Shown: positions 44,041 through 52,800 of the stretch, one piece after another
How the letters are laid out: each line of letters begins with the position of its first letter
Position numbering within the stretch: position 1 is the stretch's first letter
Translations under genes and position numbers: made by a program
From: Cellulosimicrobium composti
Lineage (GTDB): Bacteria > Actinomycetota > Actinomycetes > Actinomycetales > Cellulomonadaceae
Assembly (NCBI RefSeq): GCF_009711085.1
Contig: NZ_WMKA01000004.1
Location: 106,393 to 170,392, forward strand
Reading direction: 5' to 3'
DNA: 64,000 bases
The notes under the pieces: model-generated
What the model was told of the DNA's origin: nothing
Seen by the model: the letters and a program-made list of their open reading frames with translations, nothing else
Databases searched by the model: none

Positions 44041-46809
44041 GTGTCACGCAGAACCACCACACCCGCGCCCCGCGCGCGACGCCGCACCGCCGCGGCCGTC
44101 TCCGCGGCCCTGGTCGCCCCGCTCGCCCTCACGGCGGCCGGGATCGGCGTCTCCGCGACGTCGGCGACGGCAGCGCCCGGCCCGGCCTCGACGCTCGTCG
44201 TCGAGGCCGACCAGCCCTTCCGGGACGTGTCGCACGTCGCGACGGGATCGCTCTACGGGATCGCCGACGAGGGCGTCCCGTCCGACGACCTCATCGCACC
44301 CATCAAGCCCAACACCTTCATGCAGATGCCGCCCAACGGCCGGCAGCAGCCGACCGGTGACACCGCGAAGGTGTGGCGCACGGCCGAGCGCCACGGCGCC
44401 GGGATCGTCGTGCGCATCATCGACTACTACCCGGGCTGGCCGTACCAGTTCAGCTGGGAGACCACGGCCGACCGCAAGGGCTGGGAGGACGTGATCCGCG
44501 ACGTCGTCGCCGACGTCGAGGCGTCGGGCGCGACGAACGTCGTGGCCTACGCGCCGTTCAACGAGCCCGACATCACGTGGCGCACGGAGAACGGCGACTT
44601 CCTCGACGCCTGGAAGTTCACGTACGACGTGCTGCGCGAGGAGATCGGCCCCGACGTCCCGATCCAGGGCCCCAGCTTCTCGGACAACATCTCGCGCATG
44701 CGCGAGTTCCTCGAGTTCGCGAAGGAGACGGACACCGTCCCCGACGTGCTCGAGTGGCACGAGCTCATCCGGGCGTCCAAGACGAAGGGCGACGTCGAGT
44801 CCGTGCGCGCCATGCTCGACGAGCTCGGCCTGCCCGACCTGCCCATCGACATCGCGGAGTACGCCTCCCCGCAGGAGGTCGGCCTGCCCGGCCCGCTCGT
44901 CGGCTACATCGCCGAGCTCGAACGGCACGGCATCCACCGCGCCGAGCTCGCGTTCTGGAACCAGTCCGGGACCCTGGGAGACCTGCTCGTCTCCCGCGGC
45001 GGCGCCCCCAACGGCGCGTACTGGCTCTACACCTGGTACGCGGACATGGAGGGCCAGATGGTCACCACGGTGCCGCCGTCGAACGAGAGCCCGCTCGACG
45101 GCGCCGCGTCGGTCAACGACGCGCGGGACGAGGTGAAGATCATCGCGGGCGGCAACAGCGGCCCGACGTCGATCGTCGTCAACGGCCTCGACGAGCTCGC
45201 GCTCGGCGACACCGTGAACGTCACGCTCGAGACGACGCCGTCGTACGGGCGCACCGTCCCGACGCCCGGCCCGATCACGATCTCGGAGACGACGTACGAG
45301 GTCGGCGACGACGGCTCGATCACCGTGCCCGTCGTCATGAACCCGGCCTACGGCTACCACGTGGTCGTCACGCCCGCGGCCGAGACGCCGGACCTCGCCG
45401 GCACCTACACGCTGACCAACCGCAACAGCGACCTCGTGCTCGACACGGCTGACGGCGGCACGACGCCGGGGACGCCGGTCGTCCAGGCCGAGGCCGACGG
45501 CGGCCCCACCCAGGCGTGGCGGGTCGAGGACGCGGGCTCCGGCCTCTACCGCGTCGTCAACGCCGCCACCGGGCTCGTGCTCGGCGTCGAGGGCGGGTCG
45601 ACCGAGACGGGCGCGGCCGCGGTCGTCCGCGAGGACGACGGGAGCGAGGACCAGCTCTGGCAGCTCGTCCCCGACCCCGAGGGGCGCGTCCGGCTCGCGA
45701 ACTACGGCACCGGGCTCACGCTCGGCGTCGGCGACATGAGCACCGAGCCCGGGGCGCCGGTCATCCAGTGGACCGACGGGTCTCCGACGTCGAACTGCCG
45801 CGCCGACGGCGACCGCCGACCGGGCCGGATCGGCACCGCGCTCGACTTCTGCCAGAGCGCGTCGTACGTGACGCTGCCGAACGGCACCCTCGGCGATCTC
45901 GACGGCGACTGGTCCGTCTCGACGTGGATCAAGCCGTCCGCGCTCCCCACCTGGGCCCGCGTGCTCGACCTCGGGGCGAGCTCGAGCCGGAGCATGTTCC
46001 TCACGGTCAACGCGGGCAACGGCCCGCGGTTCGCCATCACGACGAACGGGGCCGGCGGCGAGCAGCAGCTCAACTACAGCGGCCAGAACTTCGCGCTCGA
46101 CCAGTGGTCCCACGTGGCGATCACCGTCGCCGGGACCACGGGCACGATGTACGTCAACGGGCAGGCCGTCGCGACCGGCACGATCACCACGTCGCCCGCC
46201 GAGCTCGGCGACACGACCGGGCGCAACTACCTCGGCAAGTCGCAGTACGGCAGCGACCCCGCGTTCGACGGCGCGATCGACGACTTCGCGCTCTACGGCC
46301 GCGCGCTCTCGGCCGAGGACGTCGCGGCGCTCGCGTCGGGCCAGCCGGCGGACGGCGACGTGCTGCACTACGCGTTCGACGAGACCGGGGGCGCGACCGT
46401 CACCGACTCGTCCGGCAACGGCCGGGACGGCACCGTCACGGTCGGCGGCGGCGCGGGCGGCACCACCACGGCGACCGACGAGGCCACCGCCGACCGGTTC
46501 TGGACCCTCACCCCCGCGGGGGCGGGTTCCGACCTGGCCGTCGACGTCGTCGCACAGCCCCGCTGCCTCGCCGGCGCGCCCTACCTCGCGGTCCGGGCGA
46601 CCAACGCCGACGAGGTCCCGCTCGACGTCGAGCTCTCGACGCCCTACGGCGAGAAGACCTTCACCGCCGTCGCGCCCGGCGCCAACGCGTACCAGTCGTT
46701 CGCGGTCCGCGGCGACGCCGAGCCGGGCGTCGCCACCGTCACCGTGACGGCGGACGACGGCCGTGAGGCGACCGTCCGGGCGTCGTACGACGCACCCACC
46801 TGCGGCTGA
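44041..46809 (+). CDS. secreted clan GH-A hydrolase with nested LamG and ricin domains
   Basis: The protein has 922 residues. After a signal peptide (to about residue 45) comes a TIM-barrel catalytic domain (about 50-370). Candidate acid/base Glu175 is in APFNEPDITW and candidate nucleophile Glu273 in IDIAEYASP. The family may be GH39-like, but I am not sure. A beta-sandwich (about 370-450) leads to a ricin beta-trefoil (about 455-585 and 810-825). It is interrupted by a LamG domain of roughly 200 residues beginning near residue 587. The last 85 residues (RCLAG to PTCG) match the C-terminus of the GH20 enzyme. The GTG at 44041 has GGAGG 8 nt upstream. It shares the LacI operator. Confidence 0.82.
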   Translation: MSRRTTTPAPRARRRTAAAVSAALVAPLALTAAGIGVSATSATAAPGPASTLVVEADQPFRDVSHVATGSLYGIADEGVPSDDLIAPIKPNTFMQMPPNGRQQPTGDTAKVWRTAERHGAGIVVRIIDYYPGWPYQFSWETTADRKGWEDVIRDVVADVEASGATNVVAYAPFNEPDITWRTENGDFLDAWKFTYDVLREEIGPDVPIQGPSFSDNISRMREFLEFAKETDTVPDVLEWHELIRASKTKGDVESVRAMLDELGLPDLPIDIAEYASPQEVGLPGPLVGYIAELERHGIHRAELAFWNQSGTLGDLLVSRGGAPNGAYWLYTWYADMEGQMVTTVPPSNESPLDGAASVNDARDEVKIIAGGNSGPTSIVVNGLDELALGDTVNVTLETTPSYGRTVPTPGPITISETTYEVGDDGSITVPVVMNPAYGYHVVVTPAAETPDLAGTYTLTNRNSDLVLDTADGGTTPGTPVVQAEADGGPTQAWRVEDAGSGLYRVVNAATGLVLGVEGGSTETGAAAVVREDDGSEDQLWQLVPDPEGRVRLANYGTGLTLGVGDMSTEPGAPVIQWTDGSPTSNCRADGDRRPGRIGTALDFCQSASYVTLPNGTLGDLDGDWSVSTWIKPSALPTWARVLDLGASSSRSMFLTVNAGNGPRFAITTNGAGGEQQLNYSGQNFALDQWSHVAITVAGTTGTMYVNGQAVATGTITTSPAELGDTTGRNYLGKSQYGSDPAFDGAIDDFALYGRALSAEDVAALASGQPADGDVLHYAFDETGGATVTDSSGNGRDGTVTVGGGAGGTTTATDEATADRFWTLTPAGAGSDLAVDVVAQPRCLAGAPYLAVRATNADEVPLDVELSTPYGEKTFTAVAPGANAYQSFAVRGDAEPGVATVTVTADDGREATVRASYDAPTCG

Positions 46810-46833
46810 CAGGCCGCGCAGCACCGTCCGATG

Positions 46834-46870
46834 CACGTCGAGCCCCGCACCCGGTGCGGGGCTCGACGTG
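46834..46870. terminator. bidirectional terminator hairpin
   Basis: CACGTCGAGCCCCGCACC (46834-46851) is exactly complementary to GGTGCGGGGCTCGACGTG (46853-46870). It lies between the convergent hydrolase and serine dehydratase genes. Confidence 0.75.
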
Positions 46871-46891
46871 TGCCTGCCACCGCGCCGGCGT

Positions 46892-46971
46892 CGCGGGCGC
46901 TCCGGCTCAGCACTGGTGCTCGTGGTCGTGCTGTGCCTGCGCTGGCTTCGCGGGCGCTCCGGCTCAGCACT
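46892..46971. repeat. 23-bp direct repeat containing the 3' end of the serine dehydratase gene
   Basis: CGCGGGCGCTCCGGCTCAGC followed by ACT occurs at 46892-46914 and again at 46949-46971, 57 bp apart. The second copy includes the stop codon of the serine dehydratase gene (46964-46966). The first copy is a perfect duplicate lying in the intergenic space. Confidence 0.7.
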
Positions 46972-48415
46972 CGACGACGTTGACCGCGAGGCCGCCCGTC
47001 GACGTCTCCTTGTACTTGGTCGACATGTCCACCCCGGTCTGGCGCATGGTCTCGATGACGGTGTCGAGCGAGACGACGTGCGAGCCGTCGCCCTGCAGCG
47101 CGAGGCGCGCGGCGGAGACGGCGGTGCACGCGGCGATCGCGTTGCGCTCGATGCACGGCACCTGGACGAGCCCGCCGACGGGGTCGCACGTGAGGCCGAG
47201 GTTGTGCTCCATCGCGATCTCCGCCGCGTTCTCGACCTGCGCCGGCGTGCCCCCGAGCACCGCGCACAGCGCCCCCGCGGCCATCGAGCACGCCGAGCCG
47301 ACCTCGCCCTGGCACCCGGCCTCCGCGCCGGAGATCGACGCGTTGCGCTTGTACAGCGCGCCGATCGCCGCCGCCGTGAGGAGATACGTGCGCATCGCAC
47401 GCCGCCGCCGGGCCGGGTCGGCGGCGACGTCCGGGTGGGTGCGCAGGAAGTGCCGGCCCACGGCGGGGATGATGCCCGCGGCGCCGTTCGTCGGGGCGGT
47501 GACGACGCGCCGCCCGTCGGCGTTCTCCTCGTTGACGGCCATGGCGAACGCCTGGAGCCACTCGATCGTCGTGTCGGCGCCGCGCTCGTCGGCGGCCTCG
47601 AGACGCTCGCGCTGGGCCCGCGCCCGGCGGCGGACCGCGAGGCGGCCCGGCAGCACGCCGTCCCGGTCGAGACCCGCGTCGACGCACGCGCTCATCGCGT
47701 CCCAGATGCGGTCGAGACCCGCCTCGACCTCGCTCGCGGGCCGCAGCGCCGACTCGTTCGCCCAGGCCACCGCGGCGATCGACGTGCGCTCGCGTGCGCA
47801 CACCGCGAGCAGCTCGGCGGCGTTCGCGAACGGGTACGGCACCCCGGTCGGCTCGTCGCGCGGGTCGACAGGCTCGCCCGCGAGCTCCGCGCCGACCTGC
47901 GCGGCCTCGGTCGTCGCGGCCGCCTCGAGCTCGGCCGCGGTGAGCACGAACCCGCCCCCGACGGAGTAGTACGCCTCCTCGGCGAGCACGTCCCCGGCGG
48001 CGTCGAGCGCCGTGAAGCGCATGCCGTTGGGGTGGCCCGGCATGCGCGTCAGGGGTGCGAGACGCACGTCGGCGCGGGACATCGTGACGCGGTGGCGGCC
48101 GAGCAGCGGCACGGAGGCGCCGTCGCCGAGCTTCTCCCACGAGCCGGGCACGACGTCCGGGTCGCACGTCTGAGGGTCCAGGCCCAGCAGGCCTGCCACG
48201 ACCGCGTCCGGCGTCCCGTGCCCCACGCCCGTCGCACCGAGCGACCCGCACAGCATGACGCGCAGTCCGGCCACCCGGTCGAGCATGCCCCGCTCCGCGA
48301 GCGCGGTGACGAACGCCGTCGCCGCCCGCATCGGCCCGACCGTGTGCGAGCTCGACGGCCCCACGCCGATCGAGAAGAGGTCGAGGACCGACACGTACGT
48401 GCTCATGCGGTCCAT
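46964..48415 (-). CDS. sdaA: L-serine ammonia-lyase (iron-sulfur dependent, single-chain)
   Basis: This 483-residue protein joins the beta-type N-terminal domain (VLDLFSIGVGPSSSHTVGPM) and the catalytic alpha domain. The cysteines for the 4Fe-4S cluster lie in the alpha domain, in GCQGEVGSACSMAAGAL and GLTCDPVGGLVQVPCIERNA. The enzyme converts L-serine to pyruvate and ammonia in the cytoplasm. I used the ATG at 48415; an ATG three codons on (48406) is equally possible and neither has a strong Shine-Dalgarno. Its product, pyruvate, is also the likely substrate of the cstA transporter elsewhere in the window, though nothing ties them directly. Confidence 0.92.
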   Translation of the reverse strand: MDRMSTYVSVLDLFSIGVGPSSSHTVGPMRAATAFVTALAERGMLDRVAGLRVMLCGSLGATGVGHGTPDAVVAGLLGLDPQTCDPDVVPGSWEKLGDGASVPLLGRHRVTMSRADVRLAPLTRMPGHPNGMRFTALDAAGDVLAEEAYYSVGGGFVLTAAELEAAATTEAAQVGAELAGEPVDPRDEPTGVPYPFANAAELLAVCARERTSIAAVAWANESALRPASEVEAGLDRIWDAMSACVDAGLDRDGVLPGRLAVRRRARAQRERLEAADERGADTTIEWLQAFAMAVNEENADGRRVVTAPTNGAAGIIPAVGRHFLRTHPDVAADPARRRRAMRTYLLTAAAIGALYKRNASISGAEAGCQGEVGSACSMAAGALCAVLGGTPAQVENAAEIAMEHNLGLTCDPVGGLVQVPCIERNAIAACTAVSAARLALQGDGSHVVSLDTVIETMRQTGVDMSTKYKETSTGGLAVNVVEC

Positions 48416-48559
48416 CGTCGCACCGCACCACGAGCCCGGGCGGTCGTCGGGCGCCCCGTCGGCCGGCGCCCGGAGCGCCCGGCCACCCCGTGGCCGCCTC
48501 GGGACAGGTGTTCGGCCCGGACGTGCGTCCCCCCGAGGGCGTCTCCGTCGTCGACGTCC

Positions 48560-49231
48560 CTAGCGCGAGCCCTCGCCCGCCGAGGAGGCCCCGGCGGCGC
48601 CCGGCCGGCGTCGGAGGGCGACGGGGCACGTCGCGAGGTGGTCGTCCACGAGCCCGCACGCCTGCATCGCGGCGTAGGCGGTCGTCGGCCCGACGAACCG
48701 GAACCCGAGCTTCTTGAGCGCCTTCGACAGCGCGGTCGACTCGGGCGTGGAGCCCGGGACGTCTCCCCATGCGACGGGGCGGTGGGCCCGGGGCGGGGGC
48801 GCGAACGACCACACGAGCTCGTCGAGCGTGCGCCCGCTGTCGTGGAGCGCGACCAGGGCGCGCGCGTTGTCGATCGTCGCGCCGATCTTCTGCCGGTTCC
48901 GGATGATGCGGGCGTCGCCGAGCAGCCGATCGACGTCCTGCTCCCCGAACCCGGCCACGACCTCCGGGTCGAACCCGGCGAACACCTCGCGGAACGCGGG
49001 GCGCTTGCGCAGCACCGTGATCCAGGACAGGCCGGACTGGAAGCCCTCCAGCGCCAGCCGCTCGAGCAGCGCGGTGTCCCCGTGGACCGGGACCCCCCAC
49101 TCGGTGTCGTGGTACTCCTCGTAGAGCGGGTCCCCGTCGCCGAAGCACCGCGCCCCGACGGGCGGCTGCTCGGGTACGTCGTCGGGGACCGCGAGGGGCG
49201 TCGTCGGCGCGGAGCCGGTCTCGGTCGTCAT
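48560..49231 (-). CDS. tag: DNA-3-methyladenine glycosylase I
   Basis: This 223-residue protein opens with RCFGDGDPLYEEYHDTEWG and ends with a C-terminal LVDDHLATCPV, placing the Cys and His zinc ligands of Tag. EGFQSGLSWITVLRKRPAFR is the conserved base-recognition segment. The enzyme removes 3-methyladenine from alkylated DNA. A CACAGT hexamer (49238-49243, minus strand) lies 6 nt before the ATG at 49231, consistent with a leaderless transcript. Confidence 0.93.
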   Translation of the reverse strand: MTTETGSAPTTPLAVPDDVPEQPPVGARCFGDGDPLYEEYHDTEWGVPVHGDTALLERLALEGFQSGLSWITVLRKRPAFREVFAGFDPEVVAGFGEQDVDRLLGDARIIRNRQKIGATIDNARALVALHDSGRTLDELVWSFAPPPRAHRPVAWGDVPGSTPESTALSKALKKLGFRFVGPTTAYAAMQACGLVDDHLATCPVALRRRPGAAGASSAGEGSR

Positions 49232-49354
49232 GGCACCACTGTGCCCCGCCCTGCCGACACGGCGCGCGCCCCCTCAGCGCCCTGTGGACGGGACTGCCGC
49301 CGCCGTGCCCTGTGGTCGGCTGGACTCGGCGCGAGGCGAGATCGGCATCTCCGT

Positions 49355-49386
49355 CCGGGATCGGCACGTGCGACTGCCGATCCCGG
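49355..49386. other. perfect inverted repeat in the tag/GH20 gap
   Basis: CCGGGATCGGCA (49355-49366) and TGCCGATCCCGG (49375-49386) form a perfect 12-bp stem with an 8-nt centre. A smaller hairpin CCCTCC/GGAGGG lies at 49458-49473. Both are in the 421-bp gap between the divergent tag and GH20 genes. Function is unknown; a regulator site or an mRNA leader structure is possible. Confidence 0.5.
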
Positions 49387-49529
49387 CACGAACCGCCGAA
49401 GTCGGCCCGGACCGCCCGTCAGGCCGCGGCGGTGACGGGGACGTCCGGCGCTGCGGACCCTCCCTGCGGAGGGACGGCCGGATGTCTGCGAGGACGCGTT
49501 GCGTGTTTCTGCGTGTTTTGGCCAAGGTA

Positions 49530-49558
49530 TTGACAGACTCTTCCACCTCCGCTGAACT
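49530..49558 (+). promoter_or_regulatory. candidate promoter of the GH20 gene
   Basis: TTGACA (49530-49535), 17 nt, TGAACT (49553-49558) in an AT-richer stretch. The -35 is perfect and the -10 weak. The start codon is at 49653. Short repeats of GCGTGTTT lie at 49501 and 49511. Confidence 0.45.
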
Positions 49559-49652
49559 GGCGCCGGACGGGTTCGTACCCCTTCCGAACGAACGGAAACG
49601 TCACCAGCGGGAACGGCGCGCGACGCCCGGTTCCCGGACCAACGGAGGTCCC

Positions 49653-52316
49653 ATGCAGCACGCGTCCGCACGTCGACCCGACCCCACGCCCCCGAGACCG
49701 GGCTCCGCGCGCCGCCCGCGCGCCGCGGCGACGGCCGCCGTCACCGTCGCCGGCCTCGCCGCCGTGGCCGCGCTCACGACGACCGCGCCCGCGCTCGCCG
49801 ACGAGCCGGTCAACGCCGCGCCGCTCGTCGTGCCGTCCCTGCGCGAGTGGACCGGCGGCACGGGCGAGTTCCGCCTCGACGACGGCGCGCGCGTCGTCGT
49901 GCCCGCCGCGCTCTCGGACCTCGGTGAGCAGCTCGCGGACGAGGTCCTCGAGCTCACGGCGCACCGCGTGGACGTCGCGGTCGGCGCGGAGCCGCGCGAC
50001 GGCGACGTCGTCCTCGTGCTCGACCCGGCGCTCGGGCACGCGCCCGGCGGCGAGCGGTTCGACGAGGAGGGCTACGCGCTCGACGTCGATCCCGACGTCC
50101 TGACGATCACCGCCCCCACGCGCACGGGCGTCTACTACGGCACGCGCAGCGTGCTCCAGGTGCTCGTGCAGGACGACGCGCGCTCGGCCGTCCCGGTGGG
50201 GGAGAGCCTCGACTGGCCGGACTACGAGACGCGCGGCTTCATGCTCGACGTGGGGCGGCGGTTCTTCACGCCCGAGTTCGTGCGCGACTACATCGCGATG
50301 ATGGGCTGGTTCAAGCTCAACGAGTTCCAGATCCACCTCATGGACAACGAGATCAGCCCGGCGGGCGGGGACTGGTCGGCGGCGTACGACGGCTTCCGCC
50401 TCGCGAGCGACGACCCGGCGTTCGCGGGTCTCGCGTCCACGGACGGCGCGTACGACCGCGAGGACTGGCAGTCGTTCGAGGACGCGGCCGCGGCCCACGG
50501 GGTGCAGATCGTCCCCGAGATCGAGGGTCCGGCGCACGCCCGGTCGGTCATCCGGTGGAAGCCGGAGGTCGGGCTCGCCGGCGGCAACTCGGACCACCTC
50601 GACCTCGCGAACCCGGAGACGACCGCCACGATGAAGGCGATCTACGACGAGTTCGTGCCGTGGTTCGAGGGCCCCGACGTGCACATGGGCGTGGACGAGT
50701 ACTTCGCGTCGCCCGCGCTGTTCCGCGAGTACTTCAACACGATGGCCGCGCACCTGCGCGACCTCGGCAAGCACCCGCGCGCGTGGGGCAGCTTCACGCA
50801 GATGCACGGCAGCGCGGCGGGCTACGACCGCGACGTGACGATCAACGCCTGGAACAACGGGTGGTACTCGGGCGCGTCGGCCGTCGCCGACGGGTACGAC
50901 TTCATCAACACCAACGACGCCACTCACTACGTGGTCCCGTTCGCGGACTACTACCACGGCAACGGTCTCGACGACCGGTGGATCTACGAGACGTGGCTGC
51001 CGCACGTGGCGGGCAACGTCACGGTCGCTCCCGGCGCGCCGCAGGGCGCGATGTTCGCGGTCTGGAACGACCTCGTGCACGCCGACTACACCGAGCAGGA
51101 CGTGCACGGCCTCGTCGAGCTGACCTTCCCCGCGATGGCGCAGAAGACGTGGGCCGCCCGCACGCCCGACCTCCCGTTCTCCGGCTTCTCGGCGCTGACG
51201 CGCACGCTGGGCCTCGGGCCGGGGATCGACGTCGTCGAGTTCACGGGCGGCAGCGAGCGCCCCGGCGAGCTGAGCCACGGTGCCGAGGTGACGGCGTCCT
51301 CCGCCGACGCCGGGCACGACGCCGCGCACCTCACCGACGGGCAGACGACGACGCGCTGGGCCACGGCAGCGACGGACCCGGCCACGATCACGGTCGACCT
51401 GGGGGCGCCGCAGCGCGTCGGCGCGGTCGAGGTCGAGTGGACGACGGCGCACCCCGCCTCGTACGACGTCGAGACGTCGCTCGACGGCTCGGCCTGGACG
51501 CGCGCCGCGCGTCACACGGTGGCGGGTCCCGGCGTCGACCGCGTCGACCTGCCGGGCGACGCCGCTCGGTGGGTGCGGCTGACCGCCGTCGTGCCGGCGA
51601 CCGACCAGGGTCTGGGGGCGTGGCGCCTGTCGGTGCTCGGGCGCCCGGACCTCGCGCTGGGCGCGGCGGTGACGGCGTCGGGCACCGAGCCGGGCACGAC
51701 GTTCGTGCCCGCCCACGCCGTGGACGGCGACCCGAGCACGCGCTGGTCCGCGGACTACTCCGCGCAGCCGTGGCTCGCGGTCGACCTCGGCGAGCCGCGC
51801 ACGATCGACGAGGTGACGCTGCGGTGGGAGCGGGCGTCCGCGTCCGGCTTCCGCCTCGACGTGTCCGACGACGGGACCACGTGGACCGAGGTCGCGTCCC
51901 GCACGGGCATGGAGGCGGCCGCGCGGACCGACGTCGTGACCGTCGAGCCGACGACGGCGCGGCACCTGCGCGTGACCGTGACCGCGAAGGCGATGGAGCC
52001 GTGGCTGTCGCTGTACGACGTCGAGGTGCGCGGCACGACGCCCGGCGGCGCGGAGATCGACGCCGAGGCGACCGTGCGGTGCCTGGCCGGCACGGCGTAC
52101 GTCGCGGTGGTGGTGCGGCCCGAGGAGACGGCGGACGTGGCGATCACGACGGCGCACGGGTCGCGCACGTTCGCGGACGTCGCCCCGGGCCGGGCCGCGT
52201 ACGCGACGTTCTCGGCGCGCGCCGGTCAGGTCGCGGCGGGGACGGCGCAGGTGGAGGTCACGACGGACGGGGGTGTCGCGACGGCGGACGTCCCGTACGC
52301 CGGGGCGACGTGCTGA
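49653..52316 (+). CDS. secreted GH20 beta-N-acetylhexosaminidase, multidomain
   Basis: This 887-residue protein starts with a signal peptide (to about residue 50). A GH20b-type domain (about 58-190) precedes the catalytic barrel (about 190-530), with GFMLDVGRRFF, FQIHLMDNE and the catalytic pair Asp348-Glu349 in HMGVDEY. Two F5/8-type C domains (about 540-665 and 670-795) follow, then the Cys-bounded C-terminal domain (about 802-887). The family removes terminal N-acetylglucosamine or galactosamine by substrate-assisted catalysis. The ATG at 49653 follows GGAGGTCC. Together with the GH16 and GH87 enzymes it fits degradation of fungal wall polymers. Confidence 0.9.
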   Translation: MQHASARRPDPTPPRPGSARRPRAAATAAVTVAGLAAVAALTTTAPALADEPVNAAPLVVPSLREWTGGTGEFRLDDGARVVVPAALSDLGEQLADEVLELTAHRVDVAVGAEPRDGDVVLVLDPALGHAPGGERFDEEGYALDVDPDVLTITAPTRTGVYYGTRSVLQVLVQDDARSAVPVGESLDWPDYETRGFMLDVGRRFFTPEFVRDYIAMMGWFKLNEFQIHLMDNEISPAGGDWSAAYDGFRLASDDPAFAGLASTDGAYDREDWQSFEDAAAAHGVQIVPEIEGPAHARSVIRWKPEVGLAGGNSDHLDLANPETTATMKAIYDEFVPWFEGPDVHMGVDEYFASPALFREYFNTMAAHLRDLGKHPRAWGSFTQMHGSAAGYDRDVTINAWNNGWYSGASAVADGYDFINTNDATHYVVPFADYYHGNGLDDRWIYETWLPHVAGNVTVAPGAPQGAMFAVWNDLVHADYTEQDVHGLVELTFPAMAQKTWAARTPDLPFSGFSALTRTLGLGPGIDVVEFTGGSERPGELSHGAEVTASSADAGHDAAHLTDGQTTTRWATAATDPATITVDLGAPQRVGAVEVEWTTAHPASYDVETSLDGSAWTRAARHTVAGPGVDRVDLPGDAARWVRLTAVVPATDQGLGAWRLSVLGRPDLALGAAVTASGTEPGTTFVPAHAVDGDPSTRWSADYSAQPWLAVDLGEPRTIDEVTLRWERASASGFRLDVSDDGTTWTEVASRTGMEAAARTDVVTVEPTTARHLRVTVTAKAMEPWLSLYDVEVRGTTPGGAEIDAEATVRCLAGTAYVAVVVRPEETADVAITTAHGSRTFADVAPGRAAYATFSARAGQVAAGTAQVEVTTDGGVATADVPYAGATC

Positions 52317-52374
52317 GCGCCTGAGCCGCCGCCCGTGAGCGCGGGGGCGGCGTCCCCCGCCTGACGAGCACCGC

Positions 52375-52412
52375 ACGACGGGCCCGGCAGCACCTGCTGC
52401 CGGGCCCGTCGT
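52375..52412. terminator. bidirectional terminator hairpin
   Basis: ACGACGGGCCCGGCAG (52375-52390) and CTGCCGGGCCCGTCGT (52397-52412) form a perfect 16-bp stem, between the convergent GH20 and regulator genes. Confidence 0.75.
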
Positions 52413-52449
52413 CGTCCCCGGCCGGGCCAGGGTGGCCGGCCCCGCCGGC

Positions 52450-52800
52450 TCAGTCGGCGGCGGCGGGCAGCGAGAGCTCGGCGATCGCGCGCAGCGCGGC
52501 GAGGTGCGAGCGCAGGGCGGCGGCCCCGGCGTCGGTCAGGCGGACGCGTGTGCGGGCCCGGCGCGCGACGCGGTCCTTCGTGATCTCCACGTAGCCGGCG
52601 TCCTCGAGCGCGGTGAGCTGCTTCGACAGGGCCGAGTCGGACACCTCGATGGTGTCGCGCAGCGTCGTGAAGTCGGCCCGCTCGACGCCCGAGAGCGCGG
52701 CGACGACGGACAGGCGCACGGGGGACTGGAGCACGTCGTCGAGCGCGTGGCGCGGGTGGTGCTCGACGTCGGACCTGCTCCCGGGGCGGTCGGCGGTCAT
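52450..52800 (-). CDS. winged-helix transcriptional regulator (ArsR/MarR-like)
   Basis: This 116-residue protein is a winged helix with LQSPVRLSVVAALSG, SDSALSKQLTALEDAGYV and an ARRARTRVRLTDAG wing, the pattern of the HTH_34/ArsR-like group. The ATG at 52800 overlaps the stop of the upstream membrane-protein gene by four bases (ATGA). The two are thus coupled, and the membrane protein is a likely target or effector. A palindrome before the pair (53268-53299) suggests autoregulation. The inducer is unknown. Confidence 0.8.
   Translation of the reverse strand: MTADRPGSRSDVEHHPRHALDDVLQSPVRLSVVAALSGVERADFTTLRDTIEVSDSALSKQLTALEDAGYVEITKDRVARRARTRVRLTDAGAAALRSHLAALRAIAELSLPAAAD

Noticed and set aside
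44041..46809. Firm assignment of the secreted enzyme to GH30 or GH39
   Set aside because: Only NEP-type and IAEY-type glutamate motifs are visible. They fit clan GH-A in general and do not settle the family.
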